The position numbers and the translations under genes were made by a program. From Candidatus Pullilachnospira intestinigallinarum (GTDB lineage: Bacteria > Bacillota > Clostridia > Lachnospirales > Lachnospiraceae): a stretch of DNA of 64,000 nt. The stretch covers positions 85,671-149,670 of the forward strand of contig DVIN01000021.1 of the NCBI GenBank assembly GCA_018711275.1, written 5' to 3'. The notes under the pieces were generated by a model. The model was not told the DNA's origin, did no database searches, and worked only from the letters and a program-made list of their open reading frames with translations. Shown here in pieces: positions 42,061 through 52,438 of this stretch; within the stretch, counting starts at the first letter, position 1, and the number at the start of each line of letters is the position of its first letter.

Positions 42061-42184
42061 GCAATGGCCATGCGGCCAATAATAAGGAAATCCTGAAGGA
42101 TCCCTTTAGGGCCATGTGGCCAATAATAAGGAAACCCTGAAGGATCCCTTTATGGCCATGCGGCCAATAATAAGGAAATTTATG
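42061..42184 (+). repeat. modular palindromic repeat, locus 2 (three 44-bp units)
   Basis: GGCCATGCGGCCAATAATAAGGAAA recurs with a period of exactly 44 bp (GGCCA at 42066, 42110 and 42154). Units are joined by ATCCTGAAGGATCCCTTTA, itself an ATCC/GGAT hairpin. Together with the riboswitch and its promoter this fills the 446-bp gap 41787-42232. After the array, CCCGTC and GACGGG form one more small hairpin at about 42195-42213. Confidence 0.85.
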
Positions 42185-42232
42185 ATAGGATGGTCCCGTC
42201 GGGAAGGATGACGGGCGGAAAGAGGAGAATAC

Positions 42233-42649
42233 ATGGAAAACCTGAATGGTGTGGAATTGGAACAGGCGAAGCGTGCCGGTCAGCGGGCGCTGGAGAGCCT
42301 GCGTGAAGTCCAGGACAGTCTGGGGAGCGCCAGAAACTGGGGAATTTTTGACATGCTGGGAGGAGGACTTCTGACGGACATGGTGAAACATTCCAGAATG
42401 AGGGAGGCCTCCGCAAGAATGGAGGAGGCCCGGGCCCGGCTGCTGGATTTTCAGCAGGAATTGAAGGATGTGGAACTTCCGCTGGATCTTCGAATGGAAG
42501 TGGGCGGCTTCCTTTCTTTTGCGGACTTTTTCTTTGACGGTCTGATTGCGGATTATCTGGTGCAGTCACGGATCGGAGAAGCCAGGGAACAGGTGGAAGA
42601 TGCCATTTATCAGGTGACACAGCTGCTGGAACATCTGAGTCGGCTGTAA
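42233..42649 (+). CDS. protein of unknown function, helical
   Basis: 138 residues. The N-terminus is a long heptad-like helix (VELEQAKRAGQRALESLREVQDSLGSA). A glycine patch (NWGIFDMLGGGLLTDMVKHSRM) is followed by a second coiled helix (EASARMEEARARLLDFQQELKDVELPLDL), then FLSFADFFFDGLIADYLVQSRI and a last helix. It looks like a peripheral-membrane or dimeric cytosolic protein. No enzymatic motif is seen. RBS AAAGAGGAG. It is the first gene downstream of the Mn2+ riboswitch, 204 bp past its terminator, and leads a short unit with yccF. Confidence 0.7.
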   Translation: MENLNGVELEQAKRAGQRALESLREVQDSLGSARNWGIFDMLGGGLLTDMVKHSRMREASARMEEARARLLDFQQELKDVELPLDLRMEVGGFLSFADFFFDGLIADYLVQSRIGEAREQVEDAIYQVTQLLEHLSRL

Positions 42650-42670
42650 AAAAGTAGAAAGGAGGACATT

Positions 42671-43030
42671 ATGGGTTGTCTTGGAAATCTTCTGTGGTTT
42701 CTTCTGGGGGGATGGTTAAGCGGCCTTGGCTGGCTGCTGGCAGGTATCCTGTGGTGCATAACCGTTGTGGGAATCCCGGTGGGGCTTCAGTGCTTCAAAT
42801 TCGCGTCCCTGAGTTTTTTCCCTTTTGGAAAGGAAATCCGGTACGGAGGAGGTGCCGGTTCTCTGCTGCTGAATATCCTCTGGATTGTGCTGACAGGAAT
42901 TCCTCTGGCGCTGGAGTCGGCCATACTGGGCTGTCTGCTGTGCGCTACCATTGTGGGAATCCCCTTCGGACTGCAGCATTTTAAAATCGCCCGGCTGGCA
43001 TTGATGCCCTTTGGAGCGGAAGTCATTTAA
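42671..43030 (+). CDS. YccF domain-containing inner membrane protein
   Basis: 119 residues with two YccF repeats (PF03733 type). Repeat 1 has LLWFLLGGWLSGLGWLLAGILWC then VVGIPVGLQCFKFASLSFFPFG. Repeat 2 has LLNILWIVLTGIPLALESAILGCLLC then IVGIPFGLQHFKIARLALMPFG. It is a small four-helix membrane protein of unknown role. RBS AAAGGAGG. It lies 21 bases after the unknown gene and 23 bases before the ABC ATPase gene, so all may be one operon. Confidence 0.92.
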   Translation: MGCLGNLLWFLLGGWLSGLGWLLAGILWCITVVGIPVGLQCFKFASLSFFPFGKEIRYGGGAGSLLLNILWIVLTGIPLALESAILGCLLCATIVGIPFGLQHFKIARLALMPFGAEVI

Positions 43031-43053
43031 GACAGGAGAAAGGAATAGAAAAA

Positions 43054-43761
43054 ATGGAACTGGTAATCGAAAATCTGCGGAAAAGTTTTGAAAAAAAGGA
43101 GGTTCTGAGAGGTATTCATTTTACCTTTGAGGACGGGAAAATTTATGGCCTGCTGGGAAGAAACGGCGCCGGAAAAACCACGCTGTTTAACTGTCTCAGC
43201 AGGGATATCCGGTGCGACAGCGGAGAATTTTATCTTCAGGAAAATGGAAACCGAAAGGAAATTGAAGCCGAAGAACTGGGATATGTACTGTCTACGCCTA
43301 CGGTGCCGGAATTTCTTACAGGAAGGGAATTTGTCCATTTTTTTCTGGATATCAACCGGAAAAACATCGCGGATCTGAAAACGGAGGATGCGTATTTTGA
43401 TCTGATCAACATGGAACCTGAGGACCGGGATAAACTGATGAAGGACTATTCCCATGGAATGAAAAACAAGATGCAGATGCTGATCAATATCATCGCACAG
43501 CCAAAGATTCTCCTTCTGGATGAACCGCTGACATCTCTGGATGTGGTGGTGGCGGAGGAAATGAAACAGCTGCTGCGGAAACTGAAGAAAGGACATATTC
43601 TGATCTTTTCCACTCATATTATGGAACTGGCGCTGGATCTGTGCGATGAGATTGTGGTGCTCTCCCAGGGAACTCTGAAGAAGGTGGAGCGCGGGGCGCT
43701 GGACGAGGAAGCGTTCAAAGAAAAAATCATCGAAATACTGAAGGAGGGAGACCATGCTTGA
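43054..43761 (+). CDS. ABC transporter ATP-binding protein
   Basis: 235 residues, a full nucleotide-binding domain. Walker A is LLGRNGAGKTTLF, the signature is the divergent YSHGMKNKMQM in place of LSGGQ, and Walker B is PKILLLDEPLTSLDVV followed by the switch His in FSTHIMELA. This signature form is typical of the DRI/CcmA-like exporter ATPases of Firmicutes. It overlaps the permease gene by 8 bp, giving a two-component exporter. RBS AGGAGAAAGG. Confidence 0.93.
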   Translation: MELVIENLRKSFEKKEVLRGIHFTFEDGKIYGLLGRNGAGKTTLFNCLSRDIRCDSGEFYLQENGNRKEIEAEELGYVLSTPTVPEFLTGREFVHFFLDINRKNIADLKTEDAYFDLINMEPEDRDKLMKDYSHGMKNKMQMLINIIAQPKILLLDEPLTSLDVVVAEEMKQLLRKLKKGHILIFSTHIMELALDLCDEIVVLSQGTLKKVERGALDEEAFKEKIIEILKEGDHA

Positions 43762-45328
43762 CAGTTTTCTCATATCCTTCCGGTTGAAAATTACATATCG
43801 GGTCAACGGATTTCTTTATTCGCTGAAGTGCGTTCCCCTGGTGCGGAAACTGCTGCCGGACCGGCTGTACTGTGTCCGGGGACTGAAAATTTTTGCGGGG
43901 ATTCTTGCCGGCCTGTGGGAGCTGGTATCCCTGTTTCTTGGAAAAATTCTGTATCTCTGGCTGATGATATTGCTGCCGGCCGGACTTTATAAGGGGGATC
44001 AGCGGCAGATATTCCTTCATATTTTTGCGATCTTGTCGGTGATCGGCATGTACGCCAATACTTATATGTTTGATCCTTCCAACGACAAGTATTACGCCAT
44101 GTTTCTGCTGCGGATGGACGCACGGAAATACACGGTTTCCAACTATATTTATATCATTTTGCGGCAGTTGGCCGGCTATCTTCCCACGCTGATTGCAGCC
44201 GGGCTGCAGGCGGGTCTGGCTGTCTGGGAAAGCCTGCTGTTTCTTCCATTGATTCTGGGAGGAAAGCTGGCGGTGGCGGCCTGGGATCTGCGCCATTACG
44301 AAAAAACCGGGGATGCCGCCAATGAAAATTCTCTGTCAAAGGCGGAATGGATCCTGATGGGAGTTCTGCTGGCGGCGGCGTATGGCCTTCCGGCACTGGG
44401 GATTACGCTCCCTGCCGGATTCGTGTGGGCTGCCGCCGCCGTAGTGTTTGCGGCAGGGCTGGCCGGCATAAAAAAGATTCGCGATTTCCGGTATTATCGG
44501 GAAATGTATCAGCAGATTCTGGCGGGAAAGCGGTATCAGATGGATTCCGTCACCACCACGAAAATTGTCGCAGATCAGGATAAAAAGTATATCAGCGCCG
44601 AACAGGGGATCACCAGCAGCAAAAAAGGGTTTGAATATTTCCATGACCTGTTTGTGAAGCGGCACAGAAGGGCCTTATGGAAATCCACCTGGCGGATGAC
44701 GGCATTTGCGGCGGCCGTGTGGGCGGCGTGTACGGCGCTGGCCCTGGCCTTTTCGGAGGTGGGAGAAGGGCTCAACCGGTTTCTTATGTTTTCATTGCCG
44801 TACTTTGTGTTTATCCTGTATGGCATCAACCGGGGGTCCCTGACCACGCGGATTATGTTTATGAACTGTGACCATATGATGCTCACATATCCTTTTTACC
44901 GAAAACCGGAAAATATCCTGAAACTGTTCCGGATCCGGCTAAGAGAATGTATCCGGCTGAATCTGCCGCCGGCACTGGTGATCGGTGTGGGAATAGCACT
45001 GCTTCTGTATCTTACCGGGGGAACGGAAAATCCGGCAAATTACGGGATCCTGCCGGTGTCCATTTTGGCCATGAGCGTATTTTTCTCGGTCCACAATCTG
45101 GTCTGCTATTATCTTCTGCAGCCTTACAATGCGGCGCTGGAGGTAAAGAGCAAAATATCGGCGCTGGTATCCTGGGTGACTTATCTGATCTGTTTTGCCT
45201 GTATGCGGATACACCTGCCCACCTTCGGTTTCGGCCTTCTGACGATCTGTTTTGCGGTGCTGTACTGTATCGGCGCCTGCGCGCTGGTATATAAAAAGGG
45301 AGCGGAAACGTTCCGCCTGAGAAACTGA
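43754..45328 (+). CDS. ABC transporter permease of unknown substrate
   Basis: 524 residues with about ten hydrophobic segments, for example LWELVSLFLGKILYLWLMILLPAGLY, WILMGVLLAAAYGLPALGIT, MTAFAAAVWAACTALALAF and LLTICFAVLYCIGACALVY. A large soluble loop (about 235-300: YYREMYQQILAGKRYQMDSVTTTKI) sits mid-protein. It is not a recognised family by eye. Overlap with the preceding ATPase identifies it as the membrane partner. Substrate could be a lipid, antibiotic or peptide. Confidence 0.82.
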   Translation: MLDSFLISFRLKITYRVNGFLYSLKCVPLVRKLLPDRLYCVRGLKIFAGILAGLWELVSLFLGKILYLWLMILLPAGLYKGDQRQIFLHIFAILSVIGMYANTYMFDPSNDKYYAMFLLRMDARKYTVSNYIYIILRQLAGYLPTLIAAGLQAGLAVWESLLFLPLILGGKLAVAAWDLRHYEKTGDAANENSLSKAEWILMGVLLAAAYGLPALGITLPAGFVWAAAAVVFAAGLAGIKKIRDFRYYREMYQQILAGKRYQMDSVTTTKIVADQDKKYISAEQGITSSKKGFEYFHDLFVKRHRRALWKSTWRMTAFAAAVWAACTALALAFSEVGEGLNRFLMFSLPYFVFILYGINRGSLTTRIMFMNCDHMMLTYPFYRKPENILKLFRIRLRECIRLNLPPALVIGVGIALLLYLTGGTENPANYGILPVSILAMSVFFSVHNLVCYYLLQPYNAALEVKSKISALVSWVTYLICFACMRIHLPTFGFGLLTICFAVLYCIGACALVYKKGAETFRLRN

Positions 45329-45404
45329 CAGCTGCGGAAGCCGGAAATTTTGACGGTATTTGCTGTAAATGGCTGAAAATGCAAAAATATCGGATGAAAA
45401 TTAA

Positions 45405-45433
45405 TTGAATTCTCCACAGGATAATGTTACACT
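45405..45433 (+). promoter_or_regulatory. galE promoter
   Basis: TTGAAT (45405-45410), 17 bp, TACACT (45428-45433), about 55 bp before the start. Confidence 0.6.
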
Positions 45434-45489
45434 AAAAAAGCAGAAAGATACTTCTGCCAGAAAATAGATCTTTCAGGAGGGTGATGAAG

Positions 45490-46512
45490 ATGAGAATTTT
45501 GGTGACAGGCGGCGCCGGGTATATTGGAAGCCATACTTGCGTGGAACTGTTAAACGCCGGTTATGAAGTGGTGGTTGTGGACAACCTGTACAACGCCAGT
45601 GAAAAAGCGCTGGACCGGGTAGAACAGATCACCGGGAAAAAATTAACCTTCTACAATGCAGACATCCGCGACAAAGCCGCGATGAATGATATTTTTGATA
45701 AAGAGACGGTGGACGCGGTGATTCATTTTGCCGGTCTGAAGGCGGTGGGCGAGTCTGTAGTAAAACCCATCGAGTACTATGAAAACAACATTGCCGGTAC
45801 ACTGAATCTGTGTGACGCCATGAGAAACCATGGGGTAAAGAATATCATCTTCAGCTCTTCCGCTACCGTATACGGGGATCCGGCTTTCGTGCCTATCACA
45901 GAGGAGTGCCCCAAAGGAACCTGTACGAATCCTTATGGATGGACCAAGTGGATGCTGGAGCAGATCCTTACCGACCTGCATACGGCAGATCCGGAGTGGA
46001 ACGTGATCCTGCTCCGTTACTTTAATCCCATCGGAGCTCATAAAAGCGGCATGATCGGTGAAGATCCCAAGGGTATTCCCAACAACCTGCTTCCCTATGT
46101 GGCGCAGGTGGCCATCGGAAAACTGGAGTGCCTGGGCGTATTCGGAGATGATTACGATACTCCGGATGGAACCGGCGTAAGGGATTACATCCATGTGGTG
46201 GATCTGGCACTGGGACATGTGAAGGCTTTAAAGAAACTGGAGGACAAGGAAGGCGTCAGCATCTATAATCTGGGAACCGGACATGGTTACAGCGTTCTGG
46301 AGGTTGTGCATGCCTTTGAGAAGGCCTGCGGTCATCCCATCAAATATCAGATCAAACCCAGAAGAGCCGGTGATATCGCCATGTGCTACTGCGATCCGGC
46401 GAAAGCCAAAAAAGAGCTGGGCTGGGAGGCACAGTACGGCATTGATGAGATGTGTGCGGATTCCTGGAGATGGCAGAGCCAGAACCCGGACGGATACAAT
46501 ACGGAAAAATAG
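45490..46512 (+). CDS. galE: UDP-glucose 4-epimerase
   Basis: 340 residues. It interconverts UDP-glucose and UDP-galactose using bound NAD. The N-terminal [15 protein letters not shown] is the dinucleotide motif, [12 protein letters not shown] carries the catalytic Ser, and [12 protein letters not shown] the Tyr-x-x-x-Lys. [19 protein letters not shown] and [15 protein letters not shown] are typical GalE. ATG 45490 has the best spacing to AGGAGG (45475-45480); GTG 45481 and ATG 45484 are too close. Monocistronic. Confidence 0.96.
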   Translation: MRILVTGGAGYIGSHTCVELLNAGYEVVVVDNLYNASEKALDRVEQITGKKLTFYNADIRDKAAMNDIFDKETVDAVIHFAGLKAVGESVVKPIEYYENNIAGTLNLCDAMRNHGVKNIIFSSSATVYGDPAFVPITEECPKGTCTNPYGWTKWMLEQILTDLHTADPEWNVILLRYFNPIGAHKSGMIGEDPKGIPNNLLPYVAQVAIGKLECLGVFGDDYDTPDGTGVRDYIHVVDLALGHVKALKKLEDKEGVSIYNLGTGHGYSVLEVVHAFEKACGHPIKYQIKPRRAGDIAMCYCDPAKAKKELGWEAQYGIDEMCADSWRWQSQNPDGYNTEK

Positions 46513-46525
46513 AAGAAAAACTGCG

Positions 46526-46553
46526 AAAATGCCGGGTAATCCCGGCATTTTCT
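46526..46553 (+). terminator. galE terminator
   Basis: AAAATGCCGGG and CCCGGCATTTT with a short loop. Confidence 0.85.
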
Positions 46554-46563
46554 GTAAAGAATC

Positions 46564-46617
46564 AAAAAGGAAGGCCGCAGCGTCATCGGATTTTACAGAC
46601 GCAGCGGCCTTCCTTTT
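46564..46617 (-). terminator. terminator of the DUF1846 gene
   Basis: AAAAGGAAGGCCGC-AGCGTC and GACGC-AGCGGCCTTCCTTTT form a long stem; on the minus strand it ends in TTTTT. Confidence 0.85.
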
Positions 46618-46651
46618 GCGGGCCTTACCTGTATGTCAGATCAGAAGAAGA

Positions 46652-48133
46652 TCAGTGGAAGACCCGGGAATTTTTTTCATATCTGGCTTCCGAAGTAACC
46701 TGGCAGCCCAGGCGCTTCAGGAGTTTCCGGTCCACATCAGAGAGCATCACGGAAGAATGTACCTGGCAGCCTTTCAGCTTCGGAAGCTGCTCCAGCGCCA
46801 GCTTTGCAACTTCGCTGGAGGCGGCGCTGCTGGACAGGGCAATCAGCACCTCGTCCGTATGGAGCCGGGGATTCTTGCTTCCAAGATAAGATGTTTTCAG
46901 GGTCTGGATCGGTTCAATGCAGGCCGGGGAAATTACATGGGTCTCATGAGGAATGTCGGCCAGTTCCTTTAACGCATTCAGCAGAACCGCCGCACAGGCG
47001 CCCAGAAGATCCGAGGTTTTGCCCAGAATCATCCTTCCGTCGGGAAGCTCCAGGGAAGCCGCAGGCCCCTGGGTGAGCTTTTCTTTCTCCAGCGCCGCGC
47101 CCACCACTTTCCGGTCCTCCGGAGTGATATGAGCCTGTTTCATCAGCAGCTCAATTTTATAGGCTTCCGACTCCTGACGGCTGCCGTCGGCCAGTCCCAT
47201 GATTGCCTCGTAATATCTCCGGATGATCTCCTGAAGGGAAGCCTGCCGGCAGACCTCATCATCTACGATGCAGTTGCCTGCCATGTTGACGCCCATATCG
47301 GTGGGGGACTTGTAAGGACTTTCTCCGAAAATCCGCTCGAACATGGCTTCCAGCACAGGGAAAATTTCCACATCCCGGTTATAATTTACAGTGGTTACGC
47401 CGTAAGCTTCCAGATGGAAAGGATCGATCATGTTCACATCGTTGAGATCCGCGGTGGCGGCCTCATAGGCCAGATTTACCGGATGCTTCAGCGGCAGGTT
47501 CCAGATGGGGAAGGTTTCAAATTTCGCGTACCCTGCCCGGATGCCCCGTTTCTGCTCATGGTAAAGCTGGGAGAGGCAGGTGGCCATTTTTCCGCTGCCC
47601 GGTCCGGGAGCGGTCACCACCACCAGAGGACGGGAGGTTTCGATGTAATCATTTTTACCGTAGCCTTCGTCGCTGACAATCAGCGGGATATTGTTGGGAT
47701 ACCCTTCGATGGAGTAGTGGATATAGACCCGGATTCCCAGCTTTTCCAGCCGCGCCTTAAACTGGGCGGCGCTGTTCTGTCCGGTGTACTGGGTGATAAC
47801 GACACTCCCCACATACAGTCCTTTTTCCTTATAGACGTCGATGAGACGCAGCACATCGCTGTCATAGGTGATTCCCAGATCTCCCCGCACCTTATTTTTC
47901 TCGATATCACCGGCGCTGATGACGATGACCACCTCCGCCTGGTCTGCCAGCTGCATCAGCATCTGGAGCTTGCTGTCCGGTGCAAATCCGGGCAGTACCC
48001 GGGAAGCGTGAAAATCATCGAACAGTTTTCCGCCAAACTCAAGATACAGTTTGTTGTCAAAATGACTGATACGTTCACGGATATGCTCAGACTGCATGGA
48101 AAGGTACTTCTGATTATCAAATCCGATTTTCAT
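46652..48133 (-). CDS. DUF1846 domain-containing protein
   Basis: 493 residues, the full length of the family. The N-terminus MKIGFDNQKYLSMQSEHIRERI and KLYLEFGGKLFDDFHASRVLPGF, the P-loop-like VVTAPGPGSGKMATCLSQLY and the centre YGVTTVNYNRDVEIFPVLEAMF are characteristic. Structures of the family show an NTPase-like fold; its role is unknown. It sits convergent to galE and divergent from ftsH. RBS AGGAGGACAGG. Confidence 0.95.
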   Translation of the reverse strand: MKIGFDNQKYLSMQSEHIRERISHFDNKLYLEFGGKLFDDFHASRVLPGFAPDSKLQMLMQLADQAEVVIVISAGDIEKNKVRGDLGITYDSDVLRLIDVYKEKGLYVGSVVITQYTGQNSAAQFKARLEKLGIRVYIHYSIEGYPNNIPLIVSDEGYGKNDYIETSRPLVVVTAPGPGSGKMATCLSQLYHEQKRGIRAGYAKFETFPIWNLPLKHPVNLAYEAATADLNDVNMIDPFHLEAYGVTTVNYNRDVEIFPVLEAMFERIFGESPYKSPTDMGVNMAGNCIVDDEVCRQASLQEIIRRYYEAIMGLADGSRQESEAYKIELLMKQAHITPEDRKVVGAALEKEKLTQGPAASLELPDGRMILGKTSDLLGACAAVLLNALKELADIPHETHVISPACIEPIQTLKTSYLGSKNPRLHTDEVLIALSSSAASSEVAKLALEQLPKLKGCQVHSSVMLSDVDRKLLKRLGCQVTSEARYEKNSRVFH

Positions 48134-48277
48134 AAATCCTGTCCTCCTATATCATTTATCTGTAGTTGCCAAAAAAAATACATTACACAGTATACTACAA
48201 ATGATTCCTTCAATGCTACTTAAATGTGAAAAAAAAATGAAATTTTCTGTTTCAAACGCGGGAAAGCGGGAAAAGAG

Positions 48278-48306
48278 TTGATTTATCCCCCGGAAATCTT
48301 TATAAT
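48278..48306 (+). promoter_or_regulatory. ftsH promoter
   Basis: TTGATT (48278-48283), 17 bp, perfect TATAAT (48301-48306), only about 20 bp before the RBS. Confidence 0.75.
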
Positions 48307-48331
48307 AATATGGTATTATAAGGAGGAGACT

Positions 48332-50347
48332 ATGGATCAGAGACCAAATAATTATAACAATCACCAGGGACCGGACGGTCCGGGTCCGGAAGGCCCCGGG
48401 GGACCGAAAAACCGGTCGTCGATCCTGATTCTGCTGGTGTGTATTCTGGCCACGCTGATGATTTGGACTACCTTCAGCAGTATGCTGAGAGGCTCCACGT
48501 CCCGGGAGATTCCGTACAGCAAATTCCTGGAGATGCTGGAGAACAACCAGGTAGCTGCTTTGGAGGAAGAAGGAGAGACGCTGACGATTACGCCCAGACA
48601 GCAGAAGGAACAGGGAATGGAGTATGAGTATACCACCACCCGGATGGAGAGCGAGGACGCGCTGCTGGAGCGTCTGGAAAAGATTGAAGATGAAAATGAA
48701 GACGAGAAAATCGTGTTTACCAAGCAGCTTCCGGATACCACCGGTTCGCTGGTATTCTCGCTGATTACTCTTCTGGTGCCGGTGATTCTGCTGTTTGTGG
48801 GTATGAACTGGATTATCCGGAGAATGAATAAAAGCGGCGGTATGATGGGCGGCGTGGGAAAGAGCCGCGCCAAGGCGTATGTACAGAAGGATACAGGCGT
48901 TACCTTTAAGGATGTGGCCGGTGAGGATGAAGCGAAGGAATCCCTGCAGGAAGTGGTGGATTTTCTGCATAATCCTGCCAAGTATACGGCCATCGGAGCA
49001 AAGCTTCCCAAAGGCGCGCTGCTGGTGGGCCCGCCGGGAACAGGAAAAACTTTGCTGGCCAAGGCGGTGGCGGGAGAAGCCCATGTTCCTTTTTTTTCTC
49101 TTTCCGGTTCGGATTTTGTGGAGATGTTTGTGGGTGTGGGAGCTTCCCGTGTCCGCGATCTTTTTGAGGAAGCCAAGAAAAATGCTCCCTGTATCATTTT
49201 CATCGATGAGGTGGATGCCATTGGAAAAAGCCGTGACAGCCGATACGGCGGGGGCAATGATGAACGGGAGCAGACGCTGAATCAGCTGCTGGCAGAGATG
49301 GACGGTTTTGATTCCTCCAAGGGTATTCTGATTCTGGCAGCCACCAACCGTCCGGAGATTCTGGATCCCGCATTGCTCCGGCCCGGCCGTTTTGACCGGC
49401 GGGTGATTGTGGAACGGCCGGATCTGAAGGGACGTGTGAACATTCTGAAGGTACATTCCAAGGATGTGTCCATGGACGAAACGGTGGATCTGGATGCCAT
49501 TGCCCTGGCGACCAGCGGCGCGGTGGGATCGGATCTGGCCAATATGATCAACGAGGCTGCGATTCTGGCCGTAAAGAACGGAAGAAAAGCCGTGTCACAG
49601 AAGGATCTGTACGAGGCGGTGGAAGTGGTCCTGGTGGGAAAGGAGAAGAAAGACAGGATTCTCAGCCAGGAGGAGCGCAGGATCGTCTCTTATCACGAGG
49701 TGGGCCACGCGCTGGTCAGCGCGCTGCAGAAGGATTCAGAGCCGGTGCAGAAGATCACCATCGTCCCCAGAACCATGGGCGCGCTGGGATATGTGATGCA
49801 GGTGCCGGAGGAGGAGAAGTTCCTGAATACCAAGAGTGAACTGGAAGCCATGCTGGTGGGCCTGCTGGGCGGCCGTGCGGCGGAGGAACTGGTGTTTTCC
49901 AACGTGACCACCGGTGCTGCCAATGATATTGAGAAGGCTACCAAGGTGGCCAGAGCCATGATCACTCAGTATGGCATGACGGAACGGTTCGGCCTTATGG
50001 GACTTGCCACCGTGGAGGATCAGTACCTCAGCGGTCGGGCGGTACTCAACTGCGGCGACGCCACAGCAGCGGAGATTGACCAGGAGGTCATGAAGATGCT
50101 GAAAGGGGCTTATGAGGAAGCCAAGCGTCTGCTGGCGGCGCACCGGGAATCTCTGGATAAGATTGCGGCTTTCCTGATTGAGCGGGAAACCATTACCGGA
50201 AAGGAATTTATGGAGATTTTCCATCAGGTGGAAGGAACCGGGGAGGAGACCGGAAAAGAAGCGTCCGGACTGCTGCCGGAGCATCCGGAGGAAGAGGAGT
50301 CTGCTGCGGAACAGAAAGCGGAGACCGCTGAGAATACCGCGGAATAA
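48332..50347 (+). CDS. ftsH: ATP-dependent zinc metalloprotease FtsH
   Basis: 671 residues. It is a membrane-anchored AAA+ protease that degrades membrane and short-lived cytosolic proteins. After a glycine/proline-rich start come TM1 ([18 protein letters not shown]), a short outer loop and TM2 ([20 protein letters not shown]). Walker A is GPPGTGKT from 233, Walker B is [12 protein letters not shown], and the second-region arginines are in [18 protein letters not shown]. The zinc site is HEVGH from 455. The acidic C-terminal tail is disordered. ATG 48332 follows AAGGAGGAG. Confidence 0.96.
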   Translation: MDQRPNNYNNHQGPDGPGPEGPGGPKNRSSILILLVCILATLMIWTTFSSMLRGSTSREIPYSKFLEMLENNQVAALEEEGETLTITPRQQKEQGMEYEYTTTRMESEDALLERLEKIEDENEDEKIVFTKQLPDTTGSLVFSLITLLVPVILLFVGMNWIIRRMNKSGGMMGGVGKSRAKAYVQKDTGVTFKDVAGEDEAKESLQEVVDFLHNPAKYTAIGAKLPKGALLVGPPGTGKTLLAKAVAGEAHVPFFSLSGSDFVEMFVGVGASRVRDLFEEAKKNAPCIIFIDEVDAIGKSRDSRYGGGNDEREQTLNQLLAEMDGFDSSKGILILAATNRPEILDPALLRPGRFDRRVIVERPDLKGRVNILKVHSKDVSMDETVDLDAIALATSGAVGSDLANMINEAAILAVKNGRKAVSQKDLYEAVEVVLVGKEKKDRILSQEERRIVSYHEVGHALVSALQKDSEPVQKITIVPRTMGALGYVMQVPEEEKFLNTKSELEAMLVGLLGGRAAEELVFSNVTTGAANDIEKATKVARAMITQYGMTERFGLMGLATVEDQYLSGRAVLNCGDATAAEIDQEVMKMLKGAYEEAKRLLAAHRESLDKIAAFLIERETITGKEFMEIFHQVEGTGEETGKEASGLLPEHPEEEESAAEQKAETAENTAE

Positions 50348-50397
50348 TGTTCTGTGTCGGGAAGCTTCATTTCGTGAAGAGAAATTGAATTTGTAAA

Positions 50398-50458
50398 GGG
50401 GCTGCCGTATTTGCCGGCGTGCAGAATTCTGCCGCTGTCCGACAAATGCGGCAGCCCC
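50398..50458 (+). terminator. long hairpin after ftsH
   Basis: GGGGCTGCCG and CGGCAGCCCC enclose ATTTG/CAAAT and an inner palindrome GCAGAATTCTGC. No T-run follows, so it is terminator-like or an mRNA-end stabiliser. Confidence 0.55.
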
Positions 50459-50497
50459 TGACGCATAACAGCATTTGCGGGATCATGGGAGGAAGGA

Positions 50498-52360
50498 ATG
50501 TTTGATATTCAGGAAGAACTGAAAAAACTTCCGGCAAAGCCGGGGGTATATATAATGCATGATGCGAAAGACGCGATTATTTATGTGGGAAAAGCCATCA
50601 GCCTGAGAAACCGGGTACGGCAGTATTTTCAGAGCAGTCGGAACCTGGGAGTAAAAAAGGAACAGATGGTGCAGCAGATCGCCAGATTTGAGTACATCAT
50701 CACCGACTCCGAGCTGGAGGCGCTGGTGCTGGAATGTAATCTGATCAAGGAACACCGTCCCAAGTATAATACCATGCTGAAAGACGACAAAGGGTATCCC
50801 TATATTCGGGTGACGGTGCAGGAGGATTTCCCCAGAGTATTGCTGGCCCGTCAGATGAAAAAGGACAAAAGCCGCTACTTTGGCCCTTATACCAGCGTGG
50901 GCGCGGTGAAGGAATCCATGGAACTGATGCGCAAGCTTTATTTTGTGAGAAACTGCAACCGGAATCTGCCCAGGGACATCGGAAAGGATCGGCCGTGCCT
51001 GTATTATCATATTCACCAGTGCAAGGCGCCCTGCCAGGGCTATATTTCCAGGGAAGAGTACCGGAAGAATATTGAGGGAGTTCTGGATTTCCTCAACGGC
51101 GATTATAAAAAGCTGGTGAAGGAGCTGGAAGAAAAGATGCGGCTGGCCGCGGAGGAACTGCGTTTTGAGGAAGCGGGCGAGTACCGGGATCTGATTCAGA
51201 ATATCGAGAAGATCGGAGAACGTCAGAAAATTACCGGCAGCTCCGGGGAGGACAAGGATGTGATTGCCCTGGCCTGCGATGAGGAAGATGCGGTGGTGCA
51301 GGTATTCTTTATCAGGGATGGCAAGATGATCGGAAGAGATCATTTCTATCTCCGGGTGGCCGTGGATACCTCCAGAAGTCAGATCCTGCTGGATTTTATC
51401 AAACAGTTTTATGCCGGGACGCCTTTTGTCCCGAAAGTGCTGATGCTCCAGGAAGAAGTGGAGGAGATTCAGGTACTGGAGGAATGGCTGACGAAAAAGC
51501 GGGGGCAGAAGGTTCACATTCAGGTTCCAAAGAAGGGAAGCAAGGAAAAACTGGTGGAACTGGCGGCCAGGAATGCGCAAATGGTTCTCAGCCAGGATCG
51601 GGAGAAGCTGAAACGGGAGGAAGGCCGTACCATTGGCGCGATGAAGGAAATTGCTTCGCTGCTGGGCCTGGAAGATGTGGAACGGGTGGAATCCTATGAT
51701 ATTTCCAACATCAGCGGTTTTGAATCGGTGGGTTCCATGGTTGTGTATGAAAAAGGAAAGCCCAAGAGGAACGACTACAGAAAATTCAAGATCCGGACCG
51801 TGAAGGGGCCGGATGATTATGCCAGCATGCAGGAAATGCTCACCAGGCGGTTTCAGCGGGGACTGGACGAGCGGGAGAGCGGACAGCAGGATGGAAAATT
51901 TAACCGTTTTCCGGATCTGATCCTCATGGACGGCGGAAAAGGTCAGGTGCATGTGGCCTGCCAGGTACTGGAAGAACTGAAGCTTTCCATTCCCGTATGC
52001 GGTATGGTCAAAGATGACAGTCACCGGACCCGCGGGCTGTATTATCAGGACCGGGAGATTCCCATCAGCCATTCCAGCGAGGGCTTTAAACTGATTACCC
52101 GAATCCAGGATGAGGTACATCGGTTTGCCATCGAATACCATCGTCTCCTGCGCAGTAAGGGGCAGATTCATTCGATTCTGGATGATATTGACGGTATCGG
52201 GCCGGCCAGAAGAAAGGCGCTGATGCGTCAGTTCAAATCGCTGGAAGCCATACAGAATGCTTCCGTGGATCAGCTGAAAGAAGTGCCTTCCATGAACGAA
52301 GGGGCAGCCCGCAAAGTGTATGCCTTTTTTCATCAGAAACAGGAAATCCAAACGGATTGA
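50498..52360 (+). CDS. uvrC: UvrABC system protein C
   Basis: 620 residues. It makes both incisions in nucleotide-excision repair. The N-terminal GIY-YIG domain reads [31 protein letters not shown]. The UvrB-contact (UVR) segment lies about 205-235 ([24 protein letters not shown]). The RNase H-like half starts near 385 ([23 protein letters not shown]) with [13 protein letters not shown]. The C-terminal helix-hairpin-helix is [15 protein letters not shown] and [32 protein letters not shown]. It lies 78 bases before hprK. Confidence 0.97.
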   Translation: MFDIQEELKKLPAKPGVYIMHDAKDAIIYVGKAISLRNRVRQYFQSSRNLGVKKEQMVQQIARFEYIITDSELEALVLECNLIKEHRPKYNTMLKDDKGYPYIRVTVQEDFPRVLLARQMKKDKSRYFGPYTSVGAVKESMELMRKLYFVRNCNRNLPRDIGKDRPCLYYHIHQCKAPCQGYISREEYRKNIEGVLDFLNGDYKKLVKELEEKMRLAAEELRFEEAGEYRDLIQNIEKIGERQKITGSSGEDKDVIALACDEEDAVVQVFFIRDGKMIGRDHFYLRVAVDTSRSQILLDFIKQFYAGTPFVPKVLMLQEEVEEIQVLEEWLTKKRGQKVHIQVPKKGSKEKLVELAARNAQMVLSQDREKLKREEGRTIGAMKEIASLLGLEDVERVESYDISNISGFESVGSMVVYEKGKPKRNDYRKFKIRTVKGPDDYASMQEMLTRRFQRGLDERESGQQDGKFNRFPDLILMDGGKGQVHVACQVLEELKLSIPVCGMVKDDSHRTRGLYYQDREIPISHSSEGFKLITRIQDEVHRFAIEYHRLLRSKGQIHSILDDIDGIGPARRKALMRQFKSLEAIQNASVDQLKEVPSMNEGAARKVYAFFHQKQEIQTD

Positions 52361-52375
52361 GGAAAGGATTCTTTC

Positions 52376-52404
52376 TTGCAGTTGTACAGGTCCTGTGCTA
52401 AAAT
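52376..52404 (+). promoter_or_regulatory. hprK promoter
   Basis: TTGCAG (52376-52381), 17 bp, TAAAAT (52399-52404), so hprK-glcK need not depend on uvrC transcription. Confidence 0.55.
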
Positions 52405-52438
52405 AAAACAAGAAATTGTGGGAAAAAGGAGGCCAGTT

